Positions 30,442-42,915 of a DNA stretch of 64,000 nt are shown piece after piece; positions within the stretch are counted from its first letter, which is position 1, and each line of letters opens with the position of its first letter. The position numbers and the translations under genes are program-made. This DNA comes from Hyaloperonospora brassicae (lineage: Eukaryota; Oomycota; Peronosporomycetes; Peronosporales; Peronosporaceae), in contig CANTFL010001360.1 of NCBI GenBank assembly GCA_947650285.1, positions 186,001 through 250,000 of the forward strand, given 5' to 3'. The notes beneath the pieces were generated by a model. That model did no database searches. It saw nothing but the letters and a program-made list of their open reading frames with translations, and had not been told where the DNA came from.

Positions 30442-33400
30442 CTCCGCGACCGGTCGGTCATGGTTTCCGAATAACGGGCGAGTTCATTGGTGTTCGGCGA
30501 ATCAGCCGAACACCGACGAAGCTGCCATTGTGGATTACTAGCGCAAAGTTCTCCATCTACCCGTGCATCGATCCAGCACCGTGCAGGTGGTCTGCCCACA
30601 GGTTCGATTTGTTGTGTACCTGTCCTATCACCACAAACACACACACACAAACTGTCCCGTCGCACTTGGTGCGGCTTCGACTACAGACGAACGCAAAGTC
30701 CAACTGCGAGCGTCAGATCGAAGTGATGGGATCGTCACGTATTGACGGGCCACAGGGCGAGACCGCTCGGTACAGACCACCGACTGCATCACCTGTCGCG
30801 CGTTTCTGTAGTCAATGTACCGCCCGCCGACCACTGTGCCTGGTCAAGTGGATCGATACCTCGCGATGCGTTGGTATCACATCTGCTTGCACGGCCCTTC
30901 ATTGGCTGCTGCAGCTGAATCGAGGTCTGCAGACACACTGAATCTCGAGCGACGTCTGTGTCTTCCCCGCAGCCTGTGCTTGACGAGTACAGTTCACCAT
31001 CAGCCCTTGCAGAAAGCCGCATCGTGTTGTAAAAAACGGTCAATCACACGCCGGAGGTGTGCTCAGCGACGTTCTGTCAAGCAAGGGCGGAAGACCTTCC
31101 CACAGCTTCTGGGGCGAGCTCGAGCCACTATACAAATCATGCTCCGCTAGCCGTCGTGGTGAAGGCTTACGTAACATTAGCCTGGCAGCGTACTATATCT
31201 CACTGGAACTCGTACCAAACGGTTGCGTTACTACTACGTAGAGCGATACGCCAGCAACGCTGGCAAAGGCCATATTCTCAGCGAATGTTTGCGCTCCCGG
31301 ACCGAAAGCGGACGAAGTGGCTCTTCGACGCTCTATAGGGCGTCGGACGGTTGGCGTCCGACGTTCGACCAGCGCAGCAGTTCGTTGTCTGTCGTTGTGT
31401 GCGTTTGTTCACGCGGCCGCGTTCGCGCATTACAGTCCATTGGTTGTCTCGTGTTGAAGTTGAAGGAAACGTGGCCTTTGTCAGTCGGGACGTTCGGTCG
31501 AAAGGACAGACGGTCCCTGTCGTCTGTCGCCGTCGGACATGGTCGGCCGTTTGGACGAGGGGTGGGGTGGGGGTGGGGGTGTTCCGCGCAGACGATTGTT
31601 GTGTTCTTCGGTCCCGTCTGCTGCGCATCCGCCAAGGGCCAACGCAAGGCACGCCCTTGCACGCCAGCGATATGACCGATGGCCTCCGATCGTAATGACC
31701 ACACACACAGACACACACAGTCGCGGTACTGACGCACGTGTTGGTCAGAGCGTACGCAATCTCGAGCAGAGGCAGAGGAGCGTCGGGTACGAGTAGTCTG
31801 CGCTGCCCACAGGGTCGGCGAATAGGGTCGTACGTGCGTTGCGTGTGGTCGTTTTCTGTACAGTGGAAGACGAGCCCGAGGGAGGAAACACGAGGAGGAT
31901 GTTACTGCGACATGGATGGAACGAGACGGCGGATCGGAGCAGAAAACAGACGAAGAGCCACGCAGCGCAGACGCAAGGAAACAGCAGCGACGTGGAGGGT
32001 AAAGATACCGCGGACGTCTCGATGCAGGTACACTAGCGTGCACGAAGAGGGGCAGTTGATAGAAGAAGTAGAGTGTATGTCGAGAAGAGGAGACGCGAGT
32101 TTCTGCAGGACTACAGTGATCGTTGTGAAAGAAACTGTCTGATAGGCAATGGGGTTGATGCTTACACTCGGTTTTTACTCGATTCGGTACAGTTTTCTCT
32201 GGATGTGGCACGCTGCAGTGGACGTTTGCATGCAAAAGGGTGGGGGATCACGCGTCAAGAGCTGTTGTTCGAAACGTGGTCGACGCTGTCGTCGCGATGT
32301 CGATCGTTGCACCTCGTCGCATGATGCAAAAGGTCGAACGAAAATTCTCTCAAGCCGATGGTAATGATAATTGCAGTCGGTCTTGATGCACGGCGAGCTG
32401 AAGAAGATGCGTTTACATATAATGATACGGTAAAGAAACCCACGAGCTACTGCATCGTGAAGTGCAAATCGACTGGCGATAAGTTAGAAGGGGTTTCGAC
32501 GAGCCTCCTGTAGCAGCCGTTGATTGCCTGTAACCTCGAGTCTGCCTGTCGTGTCTTGGCGGTCCTGGAGCAACTGAATCGCGACGAACAATAGGCCCCG
32601 TAAGTAGGGTCGAGATGCGATTACGAGACAAATGGATGGCGAAAGGTGGTGCCGACCTCGTAACAAGATCAAGCGGTAGAATGTAGAGAAAGTCATGCTA
32701 TGTACTGGCAGGTCGACTGACGTTGTCTTTGACTCGGTGAGTGCTATGGTCCATTACTGATCGAAGCCGTGCACTCGAGCTACGTGGCGAGAGTCCGAGC
32801 TACGCAAGTCGTTAAGACACCTGACCGCGATTTGCACTGAGAAACAGAAAGTGGTTGTACCAAGCGATAGACGAGACTTTGCAGCGGCTCTCGAGGAGCA
32901 GACACGCGGACAGAAATGGAATCAATGCCAAAGATCTTACTCAAAGGGCGGTTGCGGTGATCGCGACCGTGTCTTTGTACCGGTTCGCGAACGAGGGCGA
33001 TCCGACCAGTGTAACTGACATGGTCGGCTACGCGGAGAGATGCGACGCGGCGTTGAAGATTGCAATAGTTCTTCTTGGCAGGCGGAAGATCCGATGACTA
33101 AATCATACATACGCGGTGGCAGTGGTTGGACGCCACTGATCGGGACGCTGTGGATGGACCTCAATGAACCACGGTATGACCAGATGCTTTGTGCTGATGC
33201 TTCCCTCCAAGACTTCAATGACCTGCATACGTTTCTGAGAGGATGAACGTCCGATCTTGCCCACGTTGCGAGCACGCGATGGATCAGCTAAGCCGATCCG
33301 GCCAGCAATACATGGGCGAGAAAGCTATCTCGTATCGCAGCTGCTCTAGCCAATGTCCATCGCTAAGCGATCGATCTCTATGTCGCATCATTGACTCCCT

Positions 33401-34245
33401 GCCGGTTGGGCAGAGCTTTACACCAACGGGGTGTTGCAACGTTCGCGTACAAGTTACAGTCGTGGCCGACTATTCTTGGCCTACATCGAGCCTGGGGGTA
33501 GGCGCGTTTGTCCTCATTTGTTGCTCGGTATGGTTTTTTTTCACTTTACAGTCGACCTCCTACGCTCTCGGCTTCTTGCAACGATGCCGCCAATTGTAAC
33601 TGACGAGCGTTGGGATTTCAGGCGGCCGCCTGGCCGGTTGCTGCTGGCAAGAAAAGATTCCAGGATCAGAAAGAGCACGGCACGTCTTTCTATCGCAATC
33701 AAGACACAGCGTAGGATCCGACAGTAGTGCACCGAGCATTCCGACTGCTTGGACGTTCTACCTGAGACTATGCCCGCGTCGTCTCTGCAACAAAGTTGCG
33801 GCAGGCAGCACACGAAGACAGCGTGTGTACAACTTAGGACAGCTTCCCACCCAATGCATACCGACGACATGCACGATGCGCCATGCTGAACGTCATGTGC
33901 ACATCCTACGACGCGCGATAGGGCAATGGTGGATGCCCTCCCTGTTGGTCTCGAGGCCACTCACGCGGAGGACCGGACCACGGTACTAGCTCCGACCCTA
34001 CCGCCCGATAGCCAGGCTTCGTTTTGCTTGCGTCCGATCTGCGACGCGCTGCCCATAACAACTTTGTATTGTCTCACTTCTCGCGTAAGTTATTAGATCG
34101 CCTGCAAAAGTAGCCACCTCATTTATTTTTTTGAAAAAAAAGTCTGGTACCATGCACGAACTACTCCAGCGCCCGCCTTTCTTCCCGTAACTCAGCCAGC
34201 GAGGCGCGCGCGCAGCTCACTCGCCTTCACTATGCGTCAATCCAC

Positions 34246-34275
34246 CGCAGCGACAACAACAACAACAACAACGAC
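34246..34275. repeat. (ACA)n short tandem repeat
   Basis: About eight ACA units lie in the 5' leader of the small gene that follows. Confidence 0.8.
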
Positions 34276-34367
34276 GGACGTGACGCCCATGTTTTCTTCA
34301 CTTGGAGATTTGCTCCCTACTTGCCACAGCACACACGCGCAAACGAGAGTTCCCACTAAGTGCGACC

Positions 34368-34772
34368 ATGTCGTACCCCTCCCGTCGACGCTGCTCCTAT
34401 TCCGAGAGCAGTCGTCGCCCGTGTTCGTCCTTTGTACCGAAAGCGATCGACCACGAGCCGACGTTGACGCTGTCGCAGGCCGTGCAGCAGCAGCAGCAGC
34501 AGCACGTGGACAGGTCGTACCTGCCCCTGATGTTGAGCGGGCGGCGGGCGGCTGCGCTCGAGCAGCGGTCCAAGTCCGAGACGTTCATCTGCACGGCAAA
34601 GGGCGTCGTGTTCCAGGACACCAAGTGCCAAAAGTACCAGAGCAAACTCAATAGCCTCGTGGCGCTGGCCGCCGCCGACTCGTCGTCGAGCTCGTCGCAG
34701 AGCAACGTGCTCTTGGCCAAGAAGGCGCTTCGGTATCGCAAAGTGCTCGAGCGCCACTGCTTCGTGGCATGA
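34368..34772 (+). CDS. Small conserved-looking serine-rich protein
   Basis: 134 codons from the ATG at 34368 (context GACCATGTC). An upstream in-frame codon at 34302 could extend it, but the ATG at 34368 gives the cleaner N-terminus MSYPSRRR. A Gln run (QQQQQQ, encoded by CAG repeats) is followed by SGRRAAALEQRSKSETFICTAKG, then a Ser run, and a basic C-terminus. No signal peptide or membrane segment. A long antisense frame (35027-34356) has Arg/His/Thr runs typical of a shadow. Function unknown. Confidence 0.55.
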   Translation: MSYPSRRRCSYSESSRRPCSSFVPKAIDHEPTLTLSQAVQQQQQQHVDRSYLPLMLSGRRAAALEQRSKSETFICTAKGVVFQDTKCQKYQSKLNSLVALAAADSSSSSSQSNVLLAKKALRYRKVLERHCFVA

Positions 34773-36159
34773 GACACGTCGTCGCACGCACGCACGAAGC
34801 GGGCGCCAGCAGATCCGGCGGCTCGCCGCAGCTGGTATGAATGTCTCCACTTGAAGATTGTATGAAGGAGAAAAACTTGTCGTAGTTGACTTATGGTCGT
34901 AATCGTAGTCGTCGTCGTCGTCGTACACATACATCCAATTGTATCTATACACAGTATACATTGTGCACACACTATACGTACGTAGTCGATCGAGGCTCAT
35001 CGAAACGTGATGCACGTGCTGACTCAAACGCCCTCAGCGAGTAGTTCTGGATCTACTGGTGGTGGTGGCGGTAGTGTGTGATGTCGTTGCCGTGTGGAGC
35101 TGTCTGAAGGTGGATGGATGTCCAGTCGACTGCGTGAGCTGCTGGCGGGCGGATCGATCTTTTCTTCACGCGAGACAATGCGTGTAGAAAGGCTGCTGAC
35201 GTGCGGTCGAGCGGCGGGCTGTAGAGACTTCGGCGATCGTGCGCGCCTGCGTTTGGTTATCCAGCGGTTTTTTCTCGCACGTGGTTGGGCTGTAGACAGC
35301 AGCTGCTATTGTGAGGGCCCACTGCGTCCACTGCGTTGGGACGTGATGGGGAAAACAATCCAGACGCCGCACCACTTGACAGCTTTGGCAGTCGAAGCCG
35401 TTGCTCACACGTGGGACTGACTGCCTCTTGCAGCGATCGATCGGGTAGTGTGTTGAGTGGACAATCGATGCGAAACACGACCGAGAGGTCGCACCTTTCG
35501 TATCGAATGCGTAAAGACGTTGCGCCGAATATTGAGCAGCGCCAGTAGCTCCGGTCAACATGCAATTCGCAGCGCATCCTGCACGAAACGGTTCCGCTTG
35601 TCGCAGTGATAGCTAACGTGATGATGGCCATGACGGTCGTCGTTGTGGGCAAAGGTGGACTTGAGGGAGGGACTGGTGTGACAACAGCCACACTTTCATC
35701 GACATCATCGTCATCAGTATCCGCCAGATGGGGTCATTGAGGCGCTTGATGGACAGGTGAGCACACAAAAGAGCCTTCCGGTCAGACAGACGACAAGTAT
35801 ACGCAGACAGGTTGATCACAAGTGGTAACCAGATACTTTTGTGCGATGAAGTGCCGACATGGTCACATACTACGAACTCGCAAACGGCTTTTTATCTTGG
35901 ACTTTGTATGAGGCGCTGCTTCCGTGGACTGCACCGCAGCCAAAGCAGAGCTGCGCTTGCATCGCTGCATTTTTCTCGTCATCTTCGAGTCGGTATCAGC
36001 AGCAGTAGCAGACGGGGTACGCTTCGACGCAGACGTTTGGAACGAGGGTACGGTGTACTCGTTTCTAAGCTAGAAATCACGTCGGCTGTGCTCGGCCACT
36101 TTATAGCCAATCAGTCCCTCGTCCTGACGTTATCGACACTGTCAGCGTCAAAAACGCTC

Positions 36160-36846
36160 ATGGAAGCGTGGGTGACCGACAAAGTCGCGAGCCTGCACCT
36201 CGATGCGTCCGTGTACGTCGAGTACGCGCTGAGTCTGCTGCAGGATGAAGATTTTGACATCTCCGAGCGTGTCGAGACCGTCATCTCAGTGTTTCGTAGC
36301 GCTGCCGACGGCCTCGTCGCGTCCGATGTGGTCGACGGACTCTTGGACGCGTCAACAATGACGCTCGATGTCAAAAATATGCTGCAGGGCCAAGTCGAGC
36401 AGTCAAAAATGGAAGAAGCACTGGAGGTCGCCGCCAAGAAGCTCAAGGACCTCGAGATACGGGAGCAACAGCTCATGGAGACGGAAGAGGCAGCAGCGCG
36501 GGCGCACGAGAAGATGACTGAGCGTCTCAAGCACATGACCCGTCAAGAACTCGCAGCGAGAGAGCACCTGATCAGTGAATACGGCTTCACGCTGATGTTT
36601 GAATTTGACGAAGACGGCAATGTGGTCAAAATCAAAGACAAGGACAAGAGCGTCGAGGACGTGGGCCCGGGCAACACGAACAAACACCGCGTGCAGCAGG
36701 CGCAACAGGCCGTGCGGGAGAAGATGAAGACGGAGCACGACAAGAAGGTCAAGTACGAGAAGGAGCTGCTGGCAAAGGACAAGGCGAGGAAGGACAAGGC
36801 CAAGAAGAGGACGGTCAAGAGGGAGAAACAGCGGGGCTGCGGCTAG
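36160..36846 (+). CDS. CCDC43: CCDC43-like coiled-coil protein
   Basis: 228 codons from the ATG at 36160. The frame is open further upstream, but that part has unrelated composition. Residues 1-75 resemble the helical N-terminal region of the animal CCDC43 family (YVEYALSLLQDEDFDISERV). The middle is a long acidic/basic coiled coil (about 80-135), followed by EHLISEYGFTLMFEFDED. The C-terminus is a lysine-rich helix ending KREKQRGCG, matching the lysine/arginine-rich tail of the family. The family is conserved in eukaryotes but its molecular role is poorly known. No intron is needed. Confidence 0.75.
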   Translation: MEAWVTDKVASLHLDASVYVEYALSLLQDEDFDISERVETVISVFRSAADGLVASDVVDGLLDASTMTLDVKNMLQGQVEQSKMEEALEVAAKKLKDLEIREQQLMETEEAAARAHEKMTERLKHMTRQELAAREHLISEYGFTLMFEFDEDGNVVKIKDKDKSVEDVGPGNTNKHRVQQAQQAVREKMKTEHDKKVKYEKELLAKDKARKDKAKKRTVKREKQRGCG

Positions 36847-39318
36847 AGCAGGAAAAGACGAGGTCTCCTGTGGCAAAGTGTCTTTGGAGATGGTCGCGGT
36901 TGACGCAGGACTGTGCTTGGCTGTGGTTGTGCGTGGAAATGGCTGCAGCAACCCAACGTGGGTTTGGTCGGGTGCGTGATTGAGTGCATTGACTGATTGC
37001 GTGCGAAATACGTGTGGCGACTTGCTCGGCTGGCTGGACGACTAAGATCAGGGTGTTGGCTGGGTGGAACTTTGCGGGAGATCACTTGGTGCGCTGAAGC
37101 TGCAGTGTGGGAAGGCTGATTGCTGCAAGTAAGGCGTTGCGTAGGAGCTGCGCGCTTTCTCACGAACGTAATAGAGTTTTCTGATGCTGGCGTGAACTTT
37201 GTGAGGGTGTTGATGTAGGGTGCTTGGGGTCGTGAGTGTCAAAAGCGGCTGATTGTAGGCAATGATGTCGATGGGGATATCTCCTGTAGCTCCTGTTGCT
37301 CTTCGTTTCTGCATCACCTGTCATCTAGTCACGCGCATTGCATCCCTCAGTCATTCCTAATGTACAGGAAGTTCTCTTGATCGTTTTGATCAAAATTGTA
37401 GGGCCATTGCATTGGGACCATCGCGCGAGGCAGCATCTTTGTTCAGTGAATTAAACCATTCGGATCAAACGGCTAAGTGATACCGATTTGAAGACCGAAC
37501 AACCGTTGCGAGTCATCGAAGTAAGTCGTGACCACGATGTAACTCATGTCTGATCACGGGTATTGTTGGTCGATAACGTTCCTCAATATACATCACCTTC
37601 AACAACAATAACTCATGTCGGATGTATGTTCGCGTTTGTATCGGGTCGAAGGGCAGAAGTAGTGCATCGATAGCATAGAGACCTCAAGCGAACGGAACGG
37701 CAAAGCGTGTGGTGCAGGCTCTGACGCGGGCATTGACAACTATGTCACGGATGTGGATATAAAGACCGGCAGACGTACGCAAAAAGATGTAAATCCTGAC
37801 TTTCGCCATTCATACGGCACAAGATCGCATCGGTCGATAGAAAAGAACTCCACGTCCATCTCGGCAACGCTCGTCAAGATAACTCGTCGGGCTGACCACT
37901 TGGCGACACGGGCAAATGGTTGAGGGATCCGATCTTGCGCGTGATCAGTGGATCCGCTAAAGAATTGGGGATCCACTGATCGCGTAGTACTCCTGTGCAA
38001 AGCAGACCGGCGTACCGACCAGGTAGGGTCAGTGGCATTCGATACAGCGGATCTTACTGAAGAGGGTCGTGATGCCGAAGAAGGTAGCGCATTCAAACAG
38101 CTACCGGGTTTCGATGTGGTAATCGTAGGATCCACAACCCGAGAACGCTCGCAAAAGCAGAGTCGGATGACTTCTCTACCCAGTGACCCCATTCTTGTTC
38201 GACAGCACGAAATTGGATGGAGCTGAGCCACCAATTGGAGTGATAGTCGTGGCGATCCAGATGCTAGGCGAACCAGCTATTATACTACAACTTCAACCAT
38301 GCGGATCGGCTGAAAGCTCACAATAGTGATGCGACGTCAAGTAAGTCCTTAGCATCCATATCGCTGCTCAACAAGGCAGCGTGTACTAGTTGTGTTTCGT
38401 CTAAATGTTGTTATCGACTCCTGTTCATCGATGTGAGCAAAACAGTTTGATGTAATATGTGCAGGAGCGGCACGAAGAGTCGGATGTCGGGTAATACCAG
38501 CGAGCTCAGTATCGTAGATCCAACGCCACGAAGCATTGCGACGACATGGTATAGTCCGATTGGTAAAGATGGGGATCGAAAGTGCATAATCGTCCAGCGT
38601 AGTCCTGCACGACGCTTTCAATGGACGATGCTCGTACGCAAAGCACTGTGATGAGACCGGGCTGCGTGGATATCGATGACTAGTTCTTGCAAACGTATGT
38701 TGAGCTACGAATGGAGATACTGAAGTACCTTACACCCCGAAAAACATCGCAGATGTAGAACCGTATCGCAATGGTCGATCATAGTATCGGATGGCTGATA
38801 CGTCGAGCAATCATCGAGTACAGTTGTAACATAGATCGAAGTGCATCTCTTTCCGTCGACAACGCAACGTGCCTACATCTCGCTAGCAATGAATGTGTCA
38901 AGCAGAGACAGCTCTTGTACATGTTTGCCGGTACATTCGTGATGCGGACAAGCTCGAAACATGAACGTGCGTTTATTTACGTGACAATCAGCGTCAAAGA
39001 ACAGTACGAATGAGCAGAAGCTCAACGAAGTTCATCAGCTGTCATCCCTAGCATGACTGATTTCGTGTCTGGCTCCTGACGGTGACCAAGGCGCATCGCT
39101 ACAACTTGCTCGGGGACCGCAACGTGCAGCAGATATCGAGTTGGTTGTTCTCGAACCGCACCAACTGTGTCACACTTCGACTGTAGCATTGTCCGTTGTC
39201 GCAGATACATCTTGGGGAGCGACATACTTTTTCCTGTACTTGTCCTTGAGCAATGCAAATTTGCTCAGAATGGCCTTCACACAACCGCAAAAGTAAACAC
39301 CACAGCTCAACCAACGCA
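36847..39318. other. Region without a supported gene
   Basis: Only short, motif-free frames on both strands. It contains a perfect inverted repeat at about 37940-37983. Confidence 0.5.
37940..37983. repeat. Isolated inverted repeat (hairpin)
   Basis: Arms TGATCAGTGGATCC and GGATCCACTGATC surround about 13-14 unpaired bases. There is no coding frame around it. It could be a small MITE relic or a transcript-end structure. Confidence 0.6.
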
Positions 39319-40105
39319 TCATACCATCCCCTCACACGCTACCTCTTCGTTCCTGGCTGCCAGCAGCTCATCGTCCAGACCCCGCAACGTGTTGAGTTGT
39401 CGGTACTGGTATTTCCGGTACCGTCGTGCCCGATACAATTCACTACTGCAGCAAAACCGCAGCACTTCCATGACAAAGAGTGCCAGCATGCCATAAGCAG
39501 GAATGAACTTGTTCTTTTCGAGCCGGTAGCAGCTGTTCATCGCTGCAACATATCACACCAACAACAGCACAGTCGAATCAGCGAAAAACGTCATCTCCGA
39601 AAGCTATACCAACTCTCTGAACGTCACTGAACCATTCCACGCACGTGATCTGAAGCTCTTGCTGATGTTGACGCAGGAATCGGTCAATCGTCGATCCTTG
39701 GGTGAAAATCACTACGCCAAGTGCCAGTTCCGCCACAGCCAACAGAATCAACAGATACGACGAGCACGGGAGACACATGGCGCAGCTCCGACTGGACGAC
39801 GCGCCACACCAGCTCATGCACGTCGTCAGGACCAGCAAAGCGCCGACGGCTAAAAGAGGCACATAGAGCCACTCTGGCGCGTAATGGTTCAGGCCTACAA
39901 CGTAACGTACATCAAAACGTCTTAGGAGTGTGATATCGTGGAACCCAAATTGTTGATTCAGGATACACAATTGTAAGAGCTTTTTTCTCGTACCGATGAA
40001 CAGACTGTAGACGGTGAGCGCGATACCGCAGATGAGGTCCACGCCATTGAACACAAAGAGCGCGCTGCCCGTAAAGCGTTCGTAACAGAGCCCATCGCCG
40101 CACAT
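39319..40105 (-). CDS. Tetraspanin-like four-helix membrane protein A
   Basis: Three exons: 40105-39994, 39894-39645 and 39532-39319; 191 codons. Intron 1 (99 bp, GTACGAG to TTGTAG, phase 1) and intron 2 (112 bp, GTGCGT to AACAG, phase 2) were placed by frame and by comparison with paralog B, which has introns at the same places and phases. Four hydrophobic segments: FVFNGVDLICGIALTVYSL, YVPLLAVGALLVLT, YLLILLAVAELALGVVIF and the one around YGMLALFVMEVLRF. The layout is tetraspanin-like, but the extracellular loop is short and lacks the CCG motif. A basic Tyr/Arg-rich cytoplasmic tail ends the protein. It lies 1.06 kb downstream of the TMX2 stop, same strand. Confidence 0.75.
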
Positions 40106-41168
40106 GTCGTGGAAGGAATGTGTTGTTCTCTATGATCTTTTTGCAACAAATCTTTGGAAAGTCTCAGGTGACGAACGACGTAAAATCGGAACGGACAGAA
40201 TAAATGGTCCATTACAGCTTTGTTCACATGGCTACATCAGCGTACAACTTCAACTTGAAGTCGTTGGTTTGTCTTCTTCTAAGCGTCTCGAATGCATAAC
40301 TGTTAAGCGTACTACGGTATTGGTCACAGTCATGGAGCTGATTGTCGTGCGTATCCGCAGACAAATGGAAAAGCGTTTGTTGGCGTAGCAGGTGGACAAA
40401 TCTTTGTTTTTGTCAGCGCTTTTCCAGATAATTGAGGGGGTGGTCTGCGGCAAGTGGCATGTCAAGTTAAACAAAGTGAGCGATGCAGTCAAGTCATAGA
40501 GATGCTAGCGGTGGCCAGTGCTGCGTTGTAACATTCCCTGCTGCAGAAAGAAATGAGACAAGCGAGTACGGGGATACATGTGACCTTAGGCTGCAGCTGT
40601 CAACAGGATGCCGGTGTGTCACTTGCCTTGTGTGTGTCGAAGCGCATTCTCGTGCAATCCGGTGTCCATGGGGATCGACCATTTGGCTACACGAATACGT
40701 AGAGAGCGTCGCTGGTAGTTTGCCGGCAAGTCAAAAGAATGGCTGCAAGTCATGCACGGGAAAGTGCCGGGAAAGTGTCAGCTCAAACGCACTGACGCTG
40801 ACTCGCACAGCACGGGTGCGGTAATCCTGTAAACGTCTGCAAGTCGGCTCAGTTGCAGCTTCGACTCGCATCTTGGATTTTCCGGCTCCTATACATCGAC
40901 GTCTTCACGGCGCGGTCAAGTTATCGTCCATTTTGCTGAAGCACTTCTCATGAACTGGCAAGTTCACTCTTCGACGCATCGTTACAGACCTTCATTCGTC
41001 GGTATCGAAACATACTACTTGCATACCGTCCTAAGAGGAACCTCCCATGTTAAGCTCGAGAGTTGCTCACATACAAGCATACCAAACACAATTCGTGTAA
41101 ACTCACAATTCTGAGTTAACCCCCTTTCTCGCTTGCCGTTCAGCAGACCCCACGCCTACACGTCCGAG

Positions 41169-42380
41169 CTATGTAGTTTTCTTTGCCTCAAACACGACTG
41201 CTTTCTCCTCCTTCAGCTCCTGGAGCTTAAACGCAGCAACGAGTCCCGCCTGCAAGTATTTCGATCGCACAACAAGTACGAGTACGTCATCAACCAAAGG
41301 TTAGCAACTACCATGCACTTCAAGCAGCACAGCAGGCTCTCGTACCTGATCAAGAACAGCTTTGATGACTTTTCCTGCGTCCGTGATCTGCGGCGAACGC
41401 ATAACTTCTTTGCCATTTTGGAACAAAATGAACGTCGGTAGCTGCCTCGACGACGTCGACACATTGATGCGATTTTCCACAGCCAGATCGGACCATTTGT
41501 TCACATCAATCTTGCCAAACTGCAGCGACTCGGACGTGTACCTGCTCCACAGCATTTGCAATCAAAACACCGTATCATCGTCATGTCACGATTCTCCAGT
41601 CTTGGACTCACACACTGCCGATAAATTATACAGCGCATGACGCACCTGAGTGACAAGTCCGCGAGCATGGACTCGTGCTCGACACAAGCGTCACTCCAAT
41701 CGGCGTAAAAAAAGACGAGCCACGAGTGCACCGGGCCTTTCTTCTTTGCACTGGACGTCTTTTTCACCACTTTCTCCATCGTCGCTGGGTCCAGCTCAGA
41801 TATCTTGGACGGACCCTGGTACTTGGGCTGCCCCAATGCGGCAAACAGTACTACACACAACCACAACACGCATCAGTGATACGATATGACATCTCCGAGG
41901 TATCACTATTTCGAGTCGATTTTGCACACGGCACAAACCCACCGAGACAAACGACTGCGTACCACCCAAAAAGGGTCAGATCGAGATAGTAGAGCGACGC
42001 CAAGACAGCAAGTTTGCCGTACAGGAAAAAGAGCGACAGCACACCGTCTGCTGTCGCTTTCTTGCGAAAGTTCAGCAGCCACGAAGCCAACGCGAGCATA
42101 AAGATCTCATATTCCTATGTAGAGGATTACAAAAGGGTCACAAAATATGCCAAGATTATTCAACCATGTACTGAAATAAGCACACACTCGTACATACCAG
42201 CGGTATCTGGAACATATTGTCTCGCTCCATGAGCGCTTCGCTCGATCGCTGGTACCGAATGGGTAAATACATCAGCAGCGTCATAACGTTACACACGTAG
42301 TACGGGGCGAGGAACCGCGTCCACGCGGGCAGCGCCAGAGCTTCGGACGGCGCGTCGACTGCTGGGGCACGTGGCGCCAT
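41169..42380 (-). CDS. TMX2: Thioredoxin-related transmembrane protein 2 (TMX2-like)
   Basis: Five exons, 278 codons: 42380-42198, 42114-41943, 41850-41646, 41541-41346 and 41249-41169, with introns of 83, 92, 104 and 96 bp, all GT-AG and phase-consistent. Residues 1-110 hold several membrane segments. The thioredoxin-like domain contains FFYADWSDACVEHESMLADL, then FGKIDVNKWSDLAVENRINV and QLPTFILFQNGKEVMRSPQI. As in animal TMX2, the catalytic CxxC is reduced to a single Cys (WSDAC), so simple disulfide exchange is unlikely. The C-terminus is lysine-rich and could include an ER-retrieval signal (EAKKTT has KK near the end). TMX2 acts in the ER membrane in redox and calcium handling. Confidence 0.88.
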
Positions 42381-42915
42381 GACCAAAAATGAGGCGAAGT
42401 GTTCGAACAGTATGCTAGAAACTAGGAGATCTCTAAATCAGGTCTTGCCTATGTGATAAAAATAGTAGAGTATCTGCAATAGTACTATTGTGTGCGAGTA
42501 CTACAATGTACGAACGAAAATGCATGTGCCCTGTGTGAAAGATGGTGCTTGCAGTGTAGCTGTTTGTACCAGCTAACGCGTTGAAGTACTACCGACTTCA
42601 CTCGAGGAAGCACTTGAGCCAAGAGCCTGTCAATGGAAAAGGGATGATGGACAAAGTGTCAATGGAAAAGTACTGATGGACTATCGGCTCGTGTAACTGC
42701 AGGACTGTATCGAGGAGACACCTGTGGACAGCGTGAGCAAGCCAACAACGCTCTTTGCTTCTCCGCGAAACAAAACCAGCATTCCTAACCTTGAGCTCAT
42801 CGCTAGCGTTACCAAGAAATGAGCTTTGACGAGGAGCTAGTGGGCCATTGGATCGTGACAAGTCCAACCGGAGCAGCACTGGACTCACTGTGCGCACCTA
42901 CGGACCTACAGACCT

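Larger units (their letters stand above)
28824..34231. other. Long region without a supported gene
   Basis: Many overlapping frames of 60-300 codons occur on both strands, but their composition is Arg/Ser/His/Cys-rich and none carries a domain I recognise. The least implausible is a minus-strand frame at 29914-30441. Positions 31550-31580 form a G/T-rich tract. Confidence 0.5.

Noticed and set aside
31333..32235. A 300-codon minus-strand frame and several overlapping frames
   Set aside because: Composition is Ser/Arg/His/Pro-rich with no hydrophobic core pattern or domain; similar frames exist on the other strand over the same bases.
34356..35027. Long minus-strand frames opposite the small serine-rich gene
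   Set aside because: Runs of Arg, Asp/Tyr and Thr come from the complementary strand of simple repeats; the plus-strand frame has better start context and composition.
39541..39578. Acceptor TTGCAG as the second intron end of tetraspanin-like gene A
   Set aside because: It puts exon 3 in the wrong frame; the next AG (AACAG, ending at 39533) restores the frame and matches paralog B.
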